Origin: JAUIIK01 sp963709995
GTDB lineage: Bacteria > Chloroflexota > Chloroflexia > Thermomicrobiales > CFX8
DNA length: 64,000 nucleotides
Assembly: GCA_963709995.1 (NCBI GenBank)
Contig: CAVPYN010000004.1
Coordinates: 1-64,000, forward strand
Direction: 5' to 3'
The notes beneath the pieces are model-generated. The model was not told the origin of the DNA. It did no database searches and saw only the letters and a list, made by a program, of their open reading frames with translations. The position numbers were made by a program, and so were the translations under genes. Positions 54,771 through 63,048 of the stretch are shown here, one piece after another. Positions within the stretch are counted from its first letter, which is position 1; every line of letters starts with the position of its first letter.

Positions 54771-56242
54771 TTTCTGCGTATCTGCCCGTAACCCATCAAC
54801 AGGGCGGCGCTCAAGTCATCCGGCTCGGCAAGCACGATTTGCCCTTCTGCCTGGCGCGCAAGCTCTCCGGCAAAATTCACGACCTGTCTCTGGACCGAGA
54901 GCAGGGCAACAACGAGCAGGATTTGCTCTCGTCGCAAGCGCCGGGCCTGGGCGTAGGTCGCCGCCAACGCTTCCGGCGCCGGTGGCTCGGAGTAGCTCAC
55001 TTCTCCACTACCGTCGCGGTAGGCCGTTGGTTCACCATCGGTGATCAGGATGAGGGTGCGCTGTAGCCCCGCCGCTTCCGCGAGCTTTCTGCGTCCCGCG
55101 GCCAGCGCGTCATGGATGTTGGTGCCGACGGCGAAGCGATCCCATTCCAGCTTGACGAGGTCCGGGACCGAGATTGGTTGCGCTTCGCTGGAGAAGGCAA
55201 GCAGTTCGAGACGATCTCGCGGAAAGCGAGTGCGTATGAGCGTCGCCAGCGCCAGCGCCAGCCGCTTCGCCGCAAGCAGGTAGCCGCGCTCGCCCATTGA
55301 ACGGCTCCGATCGATAGCGAGCAAGGTCGCCACCCGTCCGGTTTCTTCACGCTCGAAGATCGTCATGTCTCGTGGACTGAGCCGGACGGGTGTTCCCGGT
55401 TGTCGGCGTACGGCTTGCAGCACGGTCCCTGAAAGATCGAGGTCGAACGGATCGCCGTAACGGTATTCGCGCGTTGTGTCGCCACGCTCAAATCCCGTGG
55501 CTGAACGGCGAGCGTCATGATCTCCCGCCAGCCGGCTCTCGATATCGATCAGCGCGCCGCGCAACAATCCCATTCCAAGCTGGCGCAGCGCTCTCGGCTT
55601 CAATTCGGACTCTTGAAGATCGACATAGCCGTGCTCGCGGAAATCTGTCAGTGTGCGTGCCAGTCCGGCGAACCGGCTTGCAAGATCCTCTCCGAGCGCG
55701 TCAGCGATCTGCTCCAAACTGATTGCGTCGACGTCGGCAACCGAACGGACACGCCGCAGGTCGTGTTCAAGCGATGCGAGATCCAGCAGACTTCCAAGTT
55801 GGCTCTTAGCTTGCAACGGACCGGCTGAGTCGCGCAATTGGGTCAGTTCATCCCGTGTACCGGGGCTCGCGCCACCAAACAACCGGCCGGCACGCATCGG
55901 GCTTGCCGCCATCATGTCCAGTAGATCGCCTGCGTCAGGCGAGAGCCCTTCGGAACCCGCGGCATGACCGTGGCGCATCTCGTCGAGCCCGGCTTTGAGC
56001 AGATCGGTATCAAGCCCCTGAAGTTGCTGGCGGATCGAGCTCCGAATCTCATCTATTCCTGCCAGGCTCGCGCCCTCATCCGTTGCAAGTCCGCGATGGA
56101 GGACGTCGCTGAGCACTTGCCCGGTATCTTCATTCAGGAAACGATCGCCAAGTGTTTCCAGCAGTTCATCCGGTTCGAGCGCGACGTGTCCGCGCAGCCT
56201 GTTCCATGCGCTATAGCGATGCCCGGCAGGGCGGTGGTTCAC
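54767..56242 (-). CDS. VWA-domain protein, CoxE/ChlD-like
   Basis: A 491-residue cytoplasmic protein. The first 250 residues are helical and charged. The C-terminal von Willebrand A domain has the MIDAS motif LLAIDRSRSMGERGYLLAAK (about residue 311), then FAVGTNIHDALAAGRR with the conserved Thr and ILITDGEPTAYRDGSGEV with the conserved Asp. MIDAS VWA proteins of this type normally work with a MoxR/RavA-type AAA+ ATPase to insert metals or remodel enzymes. No MoxR gene adjoins it; the only AAA+ gene here is at 60947. Its GTG start overlaps the stop of the upstream ThDP enzyme by 3 bases, so the two are translationally coupled. Confidence 0.85.
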   Translation of the reverse strand: MNHRPAGHRYSAWNRLRGHVALEPDELLETLGDRFLNEDTGQVLSDVLHRGLATDEGASLAGIDEIRSSIRQQLQGLDTDLLKAGLDEMRHGHAAGSEGLSPDAGDLLDMMAASPMRAGRLFGGASPGTRDELTQLRDSAGPLQAKSQLGSLLDLASLEHDLRRVRSVADVDAISLEQIADALGEDLASRFAGLARTLTDFREHGYVDLQESELKPRALRQLGMGLLRGALIDIESRLAGDHDARRSATGFERGDTTREYRYGDPFDLDLSGTVLQAVRRQPGTPVRLSPRDMTIFEREETGRVATLLAIDRSRSMGERGYLLAAKRLALALATLIRTRFPRDRLELLAFSSEAQPISVPDLVKLEWDRFAVGTNIHDALAAGRRKLAEAAGLQRTLILITDGEPTAYRDGSGEVSYSEPPAPEALAATYAQARRLRREQILLVVALLSVQRQVVNFAGELARQAEGQIVLAEPDDLSAALLMGYGQIRRN

Positions 56243-57927
56243 CTGCGATGCCGGACGTTGTGGAAGTTAAGGAATTCGGTGTGCTTATCTTCCTGGTCGA
56301 TCGGAACATCCACGACGGCTGGCTTGCCTGCCGCGTTCGCCTTGCGTGCCATTTCGAGATACTTCGCCAGATCATCGGGTTGCTCGACTCGCCAACCTTC
56401 GCAACCCGAAGCATGGGCAACGGCGACAACGTCGACTGGCGGCTCGAACTTCGTGGCGATGTACCGGCCCTGATGACTATGCGTCTGTCCCCAGCGCGGC
56501 CAGCCAAGCGCCGCATCGTTGAACACGACCCAGGTGACCGGGCAGCCTTCCTGAACAGCGGTTGGCAACTCATGCATCGCCATCTGAAACGCGCCGTCGC
56601 CAGTTGTACAGACGACCTGAGCATCTGGCCGGGCCATTTTGGCGGCAATCGCCCCGGTGATGCCGAGTCCCATCGCCGTCTGCTCGGCAGGAGGCACTAC
56701 CGAGCCGGCATCGAAGGATTGATAGTAGGGCCAGAAATAGGACCAGAGGTCAGCGCCGCCGTTCTCTTTCACAAGGATCGTGTTTGAGCCGAAGACCTCG
56801 TTGATTGCCCTGACGACGCTCCGCCCGCGCAACGGCATGCTTCGATCACGGGCATCGGCAATCGCATCTTCGATCGCCGCGGAACGACGTTCCTGGACGC
56901 TTACCACCCTGGCCGCATCGGCCACATAGCCACGCTCGACCAGAGCCGCGTCGAGTGCTTCTATGGCCAGACGGGCATCGGATTGGATCGCGACATCCGG
57001 CGTCCAGTTGCGCCCAAGTTCGAAGGGTTCGATGTCAATCTGGATGAAACCAGCATCTTCCGGGAAGAACCGGAACGCTCCCGATTGGAATTCCTCCATC
57101 CGGGCCCCAATGGTGATCAGCAAGTCAGATTCATCGTAAAGCTCGCGCGGGAAGGTCGTGCGATAGAGGCCGACCATGCCGCAGGCCATCGGGTGACTTT
57201 CCCCGATGACGCCCCGCCCCGCTGGCGTTGTTTGAAAGGGAATGCCGTGCCGGTCGATAAAGGACGCAAGGGCGGCTCCAGCACCCGACAGCACCGCCCC
57301 GCCTCCACAGACGATGAGCGGGCGTTGCGCCTGTGCGATCATTTCCGCGGCGCGCCGGATGGCATCCGGTTCCGGCCCAGGACGAACTGGCCGCGGCGCG
57401 GGTTTGTATGGCGGGAACTCAGCCTCCGCAGGGCCGAGGTCGGCCGGGAATTCGAGGTAGACCGGTCCGGGCTGCCCGCTGGTGGCGATCGACACCGCCC
57501 GGCGCAGGTACCATTGGGCGCGATCTGTTCGTTCAATCGTTACGGCCCATTTGGTGATTGGCCGGAAGAGGCCGATCTGGTCTGTTTCCTGAAACGCGCC
57601 CATGCCTTCCAGTTCGGTCGAAGCGCGCACGCCCAGGACAATCATCGGCGTGCAACCGGAGTACGCTTCGAGAACTCCTGAGACGAGGCTGGCGACGCCG
57701 GGGCCGGGAGAGCCGAACGCGACCGCGGGTTGGTTGGTAACCCGCGCCCAGGCCATTGCCATGAAAGCCCCTGATAGCTCCTGGCGCACGAGGACAGATC
57801 GCAGTACTTCTGAGTCGTAGAGCTGATCGTAAAATTGCCCGGGACTTCCCGGCAAACCGAAGACCGGGCCAACATTCTCAGCCTCCAGAGCGCGCACGAT
57901 CGCCTGCCAACCCGACATCCGTTCCAT
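56239..57927 (-). CDS. Thiamine-diphosphate-dependent enzyme, acetolactate-synthase-like
   Basis: A 562-residue member of the POX/AHAS family. The N-terminal domain has VGPVFGLPGSPGQFYDQL and the catalytic Glu context VRQELSGAFMAMAWARVTNQ. The central domain has RPLIVCGGGAVLSGAGAALA. The C-terminal domain has CTTGDGAFQMAMHELPTAV and NDAALG for Mg-ThDP binding. It could be an acetolactate synthase, a decarboxylase or a related lyase, but there is no regulatory subunit or ilvC next to it, so a role in Val/Ile synthesis is not supported. ATG 57927 or ATG 57918 may start it. Coupled to the VWA gene downstream. Confidence 0.87.
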   Translation of the reverse strand: MERMSGWQAIVRALEAENVGPVFGLPGSPGQFYDQLYDSEVLRSVLVRQELSGAFMAMAWARVTNQPAVAFGSPGPGVASLVSGVLEAYSGCTPMIVLGVRASTELEGMGAFQETDQIGLFRPITKWAVTIERTDRAQWYLRRAVSIATSGQPGPVYLEFPADLGPAEAEFPPYKPAPRPVRPGPEPDAIRRAAEMIAQAQRPLIVCGGGAVLSGAGAALASFIDRHGIPFQTTPAGRGVIGESHPMACGMVGLYRTTFPRELYDESDLLITIGARMEEFQSGAFRFFPEDAGFIQIDIEPFELGRNWTPDVAIQSDARLAIEALDAALVERGYVADAARVVSVQERRSAAIEDAIADARDRSMPLRGRSVVRAINEVFGSNTILVKENGGADLWSYFWPYYQSFDAGSVVPPAEQTAMGLGITGAIAAKMARPDAQVVCTTGDGAFQMAMHELPTAVQEGCPVTWVVFNDAALGWPRWGQTHSHQGRYIATKFEPPVDVVAVAHASGCEGWRVEQPDDLAKYLEMARKANAAGKPAVVDVPIDQEDKHTEFLNFHNVRHRR

Positions 57928-58201
57928 ATGTTCCGTCCCTCCCGAGAGCGTCTATTTCAACTGTTCTGACAGGCTGTTCTTATCACGAATTCGTGATTGA
58001 GCGCTATGGACGGCGCAATCAGATTTGGAGACGAGCGGAGCAGGCAGGTACAATTCTCGCTGCGTTTGAAGTCGATAAGGATGCCCCTGAGAAGGGAATC
58101 GTCCGATTTCTGAAACCGCTCGAACTAGTGAACCGACCCCATCCGGGGACTCGCCTGATGTATCGCCCTATCTCCCGGCACTGATCGAAACCCGACAGCG
58201 G
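57928..58201. other. Divergent promoter region
   Basis: 274 bases between the ThDP enzyme (minus) and the J-domain protein (plus). A 63-codon frame at 57993 has no supporting signals and I do not call it. ACGAATTCGT near 57987 is a 10-bp palindrome. Confidence 0.35.
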
Positions 58202-58996
58202 GTGATACTGGAGCTTGATCTCGCTCACTGGGACCAGCGCCTCGATCAGATTCGCAACGCGATCATGGCGGAAGAACGATCTCATCAGTTGCTCGAACGC
58301 GAGATCAACCTCGCAGTCGGCCAGGTGCGTGAGCAAGTCGCTGGTCTCCTCGGAGAAATCGACCGTCTTGAGGCACGCCTGCTACGCCTCGAGACTTCTT
58401 CGAGCGTGCTCAGCGACGACGAGTTGGACGATGAAGATCTGGACGAACGTGCGGAAAACGCCGCGTTCTGGGCCGAATGGCGGCAGCAACGCGAAGATCG
58501 GGTATCGAACAACGGCCGTCAACGACCAGGAAACCGTAGCCTCAGACGCCGCGCGCTTCGCGAGCGCTACCGTGCCCTTGCCCGTCTCATTCACCCAGAT
58601 CTCGCTCCGACTGCCGAAGGCCGGGCACAGCGCGAAGACATCATGCGTATTGCCAACGAAGCCTATGAAGCAGGTGATCAGGCACAGATCGAACGGCTCT
58701 TCAAACTCTGGTCACAAACGGATCGATCCGACAGCAGAACGCCAACGATCGACAGGCTGCAAGAGATTCTGGCCCAGAAGAAAAGCGAGCATGACCAGCT
58801 TCGCCGGCAACTCCGGCAGCTCGAACGCTCCGAGCTCGGGTTGCTGGTGCGCGCCGATAGTCGCAAGCGGAAGCGTGACATTCGCAAGGAAGCTGAGCGG
58901 CTACGTCGTGAGTTGGCGGCGCTTCGATTACGCCGCCGTCGTTTGCTCCGCAACGTCGATTCCCTGCGCCAGGAGTTGTCTGAGATCTCTGACTGA
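58202..58996 (+). CDS. Coiled-coil protein with a J-like (HPD) domain
   Basis: A 264-residue highly charged protein. Residues about 20-70 form a coiled coil (QLLEREINLAVGQVREQVAG, DRLEARLLRLE). Residues about 115-165 match a J domain: RALRERYRALARLIHPDLAP has the HPD tripeptide, and IMRIANEAYEAGDQAQIERL is the last helix. Residues about 185-262 form a second, very basic coiled coil. J domains recruit and stimulate DnaK/Hsp70, so this is probably a specialised co-chaperone; the client is unknown. It starts at GTG 58202 with a weak ribosome-binding site. Confidence 0.72.
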   Translation: MILELDLAHWDQRLDQIRNAIMAEERSHQLLEREINLAVGQVREQVAGLLGEIDRLEARLLRLETSSSVLSDDELDDEDLDERAENAAFWAEWRQQREDRVSNNGRQRPGNRSLRRRALRERYRALARLIHPDLAPTAEGRAQREDIMRIANEAYEAGDQAQIERLFKLWSQTDRSDSRTPTIDRLQEILAQKKSEHDQLRRQLRQLERSELGLLVRADSRKRKRDIRKEAERLRRELAALRLRRRRLLRNVDSLRQELSEISD

Positions 58997-59050
58997 AGAG
59001 GTTGTTGTCTGTAGGGACAGGTAGCCTTCGCTTCTGGTTAGCTGATCTTC

Positions 59051-59473
59051 CTACCAGCTGCCCTCCCGGCGCCAGGCGCGTAGATCCTCAAGATGCTCCT
59101 GATAGTGGCCAAATGTGTCGTCCTTCCAGAACTCCGGTTCGAAATCCGGATGGCGACTGACAGCTTCGAGCAGACGCTCGTGTGCTGCTTCCATCTCACG
59201 ACGGCTCTCATCGAGAGTCCAGTTCGCTCGCAATGCCGTTTCACGCGCATTTACCGCGTGCCAGTCAATCGGTTCCAGTTCCTTGCCGACCGCGCGGGCG
59301 TCGGCATGCTGGACGATGCGATCGTCCCAGAAGGCGAGGTGCGCCATCAAGTCCTTCACCGACCAGTCGCCGACTGCGCCAGCGTCCTGCAACCGGTCAA
59401 TGGGGATACTGGCCATCTCTTCTTGTAGGTGCTCCCATCCTTCGTCGATCAACCGTCGCGCCTCGTCACTCAT
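59051..59473 (-). CDS. DinB/ClbS-DfsB-like protein
   Basis: A 140-residue DinB-superfamily protein. ATG 59473 is selected because GGGAGG lies 9 bases upstream; ATG 59491 is the longer option. VGDWSVKDLMAHLAFWDDRI carries the first His region, and EAAHERLLEAVSRHPDFEPE and TFGHYQEHLEDLRAWRR the others, in the arrangement of the ClbS/DfsB-like branch that includes colibactin self-protection proteins. The function of this copy is unknown. It is the fourth DinB-fold gene in the window. Confidence 0.8.
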   Translation of the reverse strand: MSDEARRLIDEGWEHLQEEMASIPIDRLQDAGAVGDWSVKDLMAHLAFWDDRIVQHADARAVGKELEPIDWHAVNARETALRANWTLDESRREMEAAHERLLEAVSRHPDFEPEFWKDDTFGHYQEHLEDLRAWRREGSW

Positions 59474-59514
59474 ACCGTGCCTCCCGACCATCTGAAAGAA
59501 CGTATGACGGGCTA

Positions 59515-60153
59515 TTACAATCCATAGTTTGCTTTCGTCCCTGTTCCGTGCTCTCTATACCTGGCCACTTTGGCGCGGTTGCCGCAGGTGTTCATATCGC
59601 ACCACTTGCGGCTATGGTTGCGAGTCATGTCGTAGAAGAGCCAGTCACAATCATCCGCGGCGCAGATTCGCAGGCGAGTAAGGTCGTGAGAGGTAAGTAA
59701 ATCAATCGCGTTCGTGGCGATTGGCCAGAATAGGCGTTCAGGATGCCCGCCCTCGGCGTCCCAATCCCAGATGAATCCGTCCCCGTCCGCAGTCAGACGC
59801 CCGTGATTCATGGCGCGCGCTGCTTCGATCCTCAGGACGGCGAGATCGCGATCGTCGGGCGCGCGATCGCTTGCGATCGCGCTCGCAACCTCGAAGAAGG
59901 ATTCCCGCAGGGCGATCGCCCGGGCATGGACGGCACGGGCATCGTGAGGGCGGGCGAGCCCCCAGTGGGCGAGCCGCCTGGCGACATCACCGGCGATCAA
60001 TTCCGCCTGCTCTGCGAAGTCGACGAGATCAGCATAGCCTGCAAGATGGTCGTGCCGGTTCGGACCGGGCCGCTCATCGACGGTGTTGGCAAAGTCGAGG
60101 CAGAGGAACCCAGCGTCGAGGGTGAAAGTTGGTTTGGCTACGGGCGAATACAT
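59515..60153 (-). CDS. ABATE/CGNR zinc-finger transcription regulator
   Basis: A 212-residue protein with an N-terminal ABATE domain (FTLDAGFLCLDFANTVDERP) and a C-terminal CGNR zinc finger: RICAADDCDWLFYDMTRNHS, then KWCDMNTCGNRAKVARYRE. Cysteines in CxxxxC and CxxxxC form the zinc site. CGNR proteins are thought to be stress-related transcription factors. ATG 60153 lies 18 bases from a SOS-like operator (60171-60190), which stands in the intergenic region shared with the small gene at 60354, so it is probably LexA-controlled. Confidence 0.88.
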   Translation of the reverse strand: MYSPVAKPTFTLDAGFLCLDFANTVDERPGPNRHDHLAGYADLVDFAEQAELIAGDVARRLAHWGLARPHDARAVHARAIALRESFFEVASAIASDRAPDDRDLAVLRIEAARAMNHGRLTADGDGFIWDWDAEGGHPERLFWPIATNAIDLLTSHDLTRLRICAADDCDWLFYDMTRNHSRKWCDMNTCGNRAKVARYREHGTGTKANYGL

Positions 60154-60164
60154 GTCATTTCCTA

Positions 60165-60193
60165 TTGAGTGAATAGAACAAATGTGCTATAAT
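60165..60193 (+). promoter_or_regulatory. Sigma-70-type promoter with embedded SOS-like operator
   Basis: TTGAGT (60165-60170) and TATAAT (60188-60193) are spaced by exactly 17 bases. The spacer and part of the -10 box are occupied by GAATAGAACAAATGTGCTAT (60171-60190), which matches the dinB operator at 18 of 20 positions. Binding there would block RNA polymerase. It drives the plus strand towards the gene at 60354, and the same operator can regulate the CGNR gene on the minus strand. Confidence 0.72.
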
Positions 60194-60353
60194 TCTTGAG
60201 TGCCGCAAACACTGACAAACATGTGTTAGACGGATACAGTATACACAAGCTCGGGAATATGTAACTGTCTAATGTGTTATAGAAGGTGTCGAGCGCGGCG
60301 GAACATGCGCCCTCTGCGAGCGAAGGCAGGGGACGCGGAAGGAGCGACGCGGT

Positions 60354-60536
60354 ATGTGGGATTTGCAGACGATGATGGCTCGGGAACGGCGCAACGACCT
60401 GCTTGTTGAAGCCGAACGGATGCGGCGCGGCGTGGACTTCTACCCGGCGGACCGCACACGGTTCAGAGATGGTCGCAGGGTCGTTGGCCGCGCGCTCATT
60501 CGCGCAGGTCAGGCATTGACTGACGAGCACCGATAA
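60354..60536 (+). CDS. Small hypothetical protein, likely SOS-regulated
   Basis: A 60-residue basic, helical protein (MWDLQTMMARERRNDLLVEA, then ERMRRGVDF). AAGGAG lies about 10 bases before ATG 60354. It has a consensus promoter about 160 bases upstream and a clean terminator 28 bases downstream, so it is a complete single-gene unit. Short proteins with this MxxLQxMxxxER pattern are common in Chloroflexota and Actinobacteria and have no assigned function. The SOS-like operator in its promoter is the best clue to its role. Confidence 0.68.
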   Translation: MWDLQTMMARERRNDLLVEAERMRRGVDFYPADRTRFRDGRRVVGRALIRAGQALTDEHR

Positions 60537-60563
60537 CCTTTCCTCTCCCCTCCCCCACCCCGG

Positions 60564-60592
60564 CCGGACACCATCACGGTGTCCGGTCTTTT
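60564..60592 (+). terminator. Rho-independent terminator
   Basis: CCGGACACC and GGTGTCCGG pair perfectly around a 5-base loop and are followed by TCTTTT. It ends the 60-codon gene's transcript. Confidence 0.85.
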
Positions 60593-60946
60593 CATACCCC
60601 GCGTGCGGATTCCTTCTCGAACTTTACGGACGGTGAAACGAAATCGTTTCGATTGATTCTCATTCCCTGGAACTGCGACGCGAAGGGTCACCCGCGAACG
60701 TCCTCAACCCGCGTTCGGAAGCAGGTCGAGAAGTAGACGGCCGATTTCGTATGAATCGTATGGGGGTCGACGCATCGTGTTGCCGGTACAGGAACCCGGA
60801 GCGTCTCCAGCCAGAACGCCGCCTGGATAATGTATGACCGTGTGCTGTCCTGGGACGAACCACTGCCGCGTGGTTCGCCGGAGATAGCGGGCAGTTAGAT
60901 ACTATTGGATTATGCGCGTTGCAGCTAACTTCGAGGAGATGAGTCG
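60593..60946. other. Intergenic region, no gene
   Basis: About 350 bases before the AAA+ gene. CACCCGCGAACGTCCTCAAC near 60689 recalls the core of the dispersed repeat at 39118 and 41201, but only over some 20 bases. No other feature. Confidence 0.35.
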
Positions 60947-62353
60947 ATGAGCGATCAATCGTCTTTCGCGGGAATGCCGGCCTTCCCGGCGCCGGAGGCC
61001 GTCTTTCTCAACCTGATGACTGACCATTTCGGTACGCCTGCGGCGACGTTGCCGATCATCACCGAGGAGTTCGATCCCAGCGAGCGCGCCAACGTGCAAC
61101 TGGCGTTCGACGCGTATCTGGAAGTGGATGGCCGCAGCGCTGAACTGCTTGGCATAAGCGCCGAACACAAGCGCCATATGATGCTTGGTCTGGCCGACTT
61201 ACTGGTCAAGCCTCGTCCGAGCCCGATGGGGTCGAACGCACCATCACAAGGTCCGGTCGAATACACCAACATCGAGCTTGACGGGGGCCTGGTCTTGCCG
61301 GTCGTCCACTCCGGGTTGTACCTGTTGCGGGATGGTGATACGCGACTGGCGGCATTGCTTGCTGGTCCCGGCGAACATACGCCGTTTCCAAGAATGCGCG
61401 TCGAGGTCATCGCGGCCGAGAGGGCGGACGCGGAACGATTTTTGGCCGAGTTGCGTCGTTTGACACGCGAGCGCAATGTCTATCGCGGTCGGGTGGTCTC
61501 GCTATCGATGGACCATTACGGTCGGTTCGACATGCACTTCCACCGGCTCCCGCGGATTGCCAGGGATCAGATTATCTTGCCGCCAGCGGTGATCGAACGC
61601 ACCGAACGCCATACGTTGACCTTCTCATCCCACCGCGATCGCTTGCGCGCGGCCGGGCAGCACCTGAAACGTGGCCTATTGCTCTACGGACCGCCCGGAA
61701 CCGGCAAGACGCTCACGGCGATGTACCTGGCAGGCCAGATGAAGGACCGCACCGTGCTGCTGCTTACCGGGCGCGGCTTCGGTCTGATCCAGCGCACTTG
61801 CGCACTGGCGCGGCTTCTTCAACCTTCGACCGTCATCTTCGAGGACATCGATCTCGTCGCCGAAGAGCGGACGCGCCAGAATGCCGCTGGTCCGTTGCTC
61901 TTCGAGCTATTGAACGAGATGGATGGTCTCGGGGAGGATCTCGACGTGCTGTTCCTGTTGACGACCAACCGGCCGGATCTGCTGGAACCGGCGCTCGCCG
62001 CCCGTCCCGGTAGGATTGATCAGGCGATCGAGATCCCGCCGCCTGATGCCGATTGCCGTCAACGGTTGCTGGAACTCTATAGCCGTGATCTCACGATCGA
62101 GGTTGGCAACTGGGATCAAATCATCGAACGTACCGATGGGGTGAGCGCTGCGTTCATCCGGGAGTTGATCCGGAAGGCGGCGCTCTTCGCCGCAGACGAC
62201 GAGCCCGGAGACGGGGAACTGACTATCGAGAAACGGCATCTTGACGATGCGCTCTACGAGATGATTACCGTTGGCGGGGCGCTCACTCGCAGCTTGCTTG
62301 GCGCAACAACCGCTGACGACCTCGATCGGGCGGACCAACCAGCGGGCCGCTAG
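60947..62353 (+). CDS. AAA+ ATPase
   Basis: A 468-residue AAA+ protein. The N-terminal 220 residues are a family-specific region (SGLYLLRDGDTRLAALLAGP). The ATPase domain has Walker A LLLYGPPGTGKTLTAMYLA (about residue 248), Walker B STVIFEDIDLVAEER, sensor 1 LFLLTTNRPDLLEPAL and the Arg finger in AARPGRIDQAIE. The C-terminal lid follows (AAFIRELIRKAALFA). It is close to the FtsH/CDC48-like classic AAA clade but has no protease or membrane domain. A substrate-remodelling role is likely; the partner may be the J-domain or VWA protein nearby, which is speculative. ATG 60947 has GAGGAG 8 bases upstream. Confidence 0.88.
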   Translation: MSDQSSFAGMPAFPAPEAVFLNLMTDHFGTPAATLPIITEEFDPSERANVQLAFDAYLEVDGRSAELLGISAEHKRHMMLGLADLLVKPRPSPMGSNAPSQGPVEYTNIELDGGLVLPVVHSGLYLLRDGDTRLAALLAGPGEHTPFPRMRVEVIAAERADAERFLAELRRLTRERNVYRGRVVSLSMDHYGRFDMHFHRLPRIARDQIILPPAVIERTERHTLTFSSHRDRLRAAGQHLKRGLLLYGPPGTGKTLTAMYLAGQMKDRTVLLLTGRGFGLIQRTCALARLLQPSTVIFEDIDLVAEERTRQNAAGPLLFELLNEMDGLGEDLDVLFLLTTNRPDLLEPALAARPGRIDQAIEIPPPDADCRQRLLELYSRDLTIEVGNWDQIIERTDGVSAAFIRELIRKAALFAADDEPGDGELTIEKRHLDDALYEMITVGGALTRSLLGATTADDLDRADQPAGR

Positions 62354-62442
62354 CCTGAAATGTTCACGGAGACGACGGGCTGATCTCAGTAGAGACGCCG
62401 CCGTTGGCGCGTCTCGACGTCTCGATCTGTATTCCGTTGTTC

Positions 62443-62907
62443 CTACAACAGATCGTCCGGGGCCCCGGAATCATCTTCGTCGATAGCCCCGGGCTGTTCG
62501 CCCTCCTCAAGATCAAACGTGGACTCCTCGGAGGCAGGCTCCACATCGCCAAGCGACGCAACCTCCCCGGGCATGATTGTCATGATCTCCACGGACTCGA
62601 CGCTGGATGCCACATCTTCGGACATTGGTGGAATGTCGGGAGTATCGAAACGAAGGAGCGGCATGTCGGGCCCGGTCGCATCTTCCTGCTCAGCATCTGG
62701 CCCGGGAGGTTGGAGATCATCGAAGACATCCAGGGAATCGTCGGGAATGCTTGGCATCGCGCCGCTCTCGGAACTGCGGTCGAGTAGATCTCCAAGGCGT
62801 TCCCGTTCGGCAAATGCGCCAGCGACAAGCCCCCCCATGGCCGCCGCGGCATCACGCGGGCGGATCGAACGCTTCTCTCGTTTCCCCGAATGATCTTCGC
62901 CTGCCAT
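62443..62907 (-). CDS. Acidic hypothetical protein
   Basis: A 154-residue protein with a basic start (MAGEDHSGKREKRSIRPRDA), one short Ala/Gly-rich segment (AAAAMGGLVAGAFAERER) and then a long, very acidic, probably disordered tail full of Asp, Glu, Ser and Pro (EESTFDLEEGEQPGAIDEDD). I recognise no family. ATG 62907 has AAAGGA nine bases upstream. It is convergent with the AAA+ gene. Confidence 0.55.
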   Translation of the reverse strand: MAGEDHSGKREKRSIRPRDAAAAMGGLVAGAFAERERLGDLLDRSSESGAMPSIPDDSLDVFDDLQPPGPDAEQEDATGPDMPLLRFDTPDIPPMSEDVASSVESVEIMTIMPGEVASLGDVEPASEESTFDLEEGEQPGAIDEDDSGAPDDLL

Positions 62908-63048
62908 CTGCGAATGTCCTTTCAAACGGGATCGCTCTGCTTCGGGTCTGCATCATGCCTGCCCCGCATTCGATGCGGCCCTTCTCTGCATGCACGAATT
63001 AGCTTGTCGATTGTCGCTCACATCATAGCGGCACAACGAATGTTCTGG

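Noticed and set aside
57993..58184. A 63-codon frame between the ThDP enzyme and J-domain genes
   Set aside because: No ribosome-binding site or family similarity, and it occupies the divergent promoter region.
58215..59024. A 269-codon frame overlapping the J-domain gene
   Set aside because: It is the +1 shadow of the 58202 frame, Ser/Arg-rich and without motifs, while the other frame has an HPD J domain and coiled coils.
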